From contig NZ_CP134696.1 of NCBI RefSeq assembly GCF_031851795.1, forward strand, positions 124,001 to 188,000: DNA of 64,000 nt. Direction: 5' to 3'. Every line of letters begins with the position of its first letter. Position 1 is the first letter of the stretch. This document shows, one piece after another, positions 63,475 to 64,000 of this stretch. Origin of the DNA: Pontibacter sp. G13. Its GTDB lineage: Bacteria; Bacteroidota; Bacteroidia; J057. A model generated the notes under the pieces. It searched no databases and was not told the origin of the DNA. It was given only the letters and a program-made list of their open reading frames with translations. The translations under genes and the position numbers were made by a program.

Positions 63475-64000
63475 AAATACATGTAGCTTTTAACGTGAAC
63501 CGCAAGAAAGACCTGTATTCAAGATTATTCCAGCATAATAAATGTATTACCTAACAGATCTTATTGAGGGCTGATCATTTGCTTTCTCCCTGACAAGTCC
63601 TTACCATTTCTTATAGGATATACGCCAATTACGCACCATTTATGGGCCTATTCCATCTAAAGCCCTTTGGGAAAAATTGCGCAAATTAATACAAAAAGAT
63701 GAAATTATCGACTCATTTTCCCACCATACCCAACGTATGAAAAACATCTAGCAGATGAACATCCTGACAACATAAATTAATACATGAGCGTATGAAACCT
63801 TCTTTTGAAATTTCATACATACATCATTTTCCCAATTTTTCCACATTCGCAACATTTGGCACAATCCTCCCGGGCTCCCTTCTCAAAACACCGATTAGGC
63901 AGCCAATTGGATACTTGAGCCCCTCTCCCTTTCCAATCCCATCGAGGAGGTGCTGACCTATCAAACTTTTTGATTAAATTTGCCCGAAATTTGCATCCCT
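63475..64000. other. AT-rich non-coding region at the window end
   Basis: About 525 bases with no supported gene. The left part should hold the M43 protease promoter; an imperfect -7-like TAATCTTG is readable on the minus strand about 45 nt upstream. The rest is AT-rich with no hairpin or repeat that I trust, and may lead into a gene beyond 64000. Confidence 0.5.

Overview
The window looks like chromosomal DNA of a free-living Bacteroidota bacterium, probably a Saprospiria/Lewinella-like or related aquatic lineage (lineage inferred, not proven). The grounds are: several secreted proteins end in type IX secretion (T9SS) sorting domains; the glycogen synthase is of the eukaryote-like GT3 type; the thiamine genes are ordered thiS-thiC-(thiE-like)-thiD-thiE-thiG-thiH; a stand-alone MacB-type permease is present; many genes lack a clear Shine-Dalgarno; and a TAnnTTTG -7 promoter box is visible before one gene. 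I saw no rRNA, tRNA, CRISPR array, insertion sequence or phage gene.

Layout. 0-10 kb: di-heme peroxidase, a sulfatase-fold T9SS protein that has lost its catalytic residues, RNase R, an unknown exported protein and GT3 glycogen synthase. 10-13.3 kb: an operon of NtrC-type regulator, histidine kinase and PncC/CinA-like amidase. 13.5-17.8 kb: unknown lipoprotein, a stand-alone T9SS-CTD-like protein, a formyltransferase-fold protein without its catalytic Asp overlapping a GT9 glycosyltransferase, and polyphosphate glucokinase. 17.9-25.4 kb: FG-GAP/T9SS surface protein with a small gene just upstream, S41 protease with an outer-membrane barrel, class II aldolase and two lipoproteins.

25.57-31.9 kb is a complete-looking thiamine operon headed by a TPP riboswitch and closed by a strong terminator. 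It makes both the pyrimidine (ThiC, ThiD) and thiazole (ThiS, ThiG, ThiH) halves and joins them (ThiE), but no thiF is present. 32-39 kb: a small protein, GH43 glycosidase, K+ channel, metal-dependent hydrolase, two tandem paralogous membrane proteins, ferritin and a BtuF-like protein without signal peptide. 39-51 kb: a TPR-PAS-GAF histidine kinase with its LuxR-type regulator, an outer-membrane protein, a cation/proton antiporter, an unusual two-gene unit of a large P-loop ATPase and an MscS-like channel, a MacB-type permease and a DoxX-family protein.

51.8-63.5 kb: an uncharacterised 156-residue protein, prolyl oligopeptidase, a CSD-CSD-DUF3825 protein, CorA and bestrophin-type ion transporters, a TPR-CHAT caspase-like membrane protein, and an M43 metalloprotease with T9SS domain. 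The last 0.5 kb is AT-rich and appears non-coding.

The best candidates for something undescribed are the ATPase/MscS-like pair (44864-48451), the catalytically degenerate sulfatase (2276-4126), the formyltransferase-fold protein lacking its Asp (15071-16108), the stand-alone T9SS-CTD-like protein (14535-14915) and the double-cold-shock DUF3825 protein (54610-55797).
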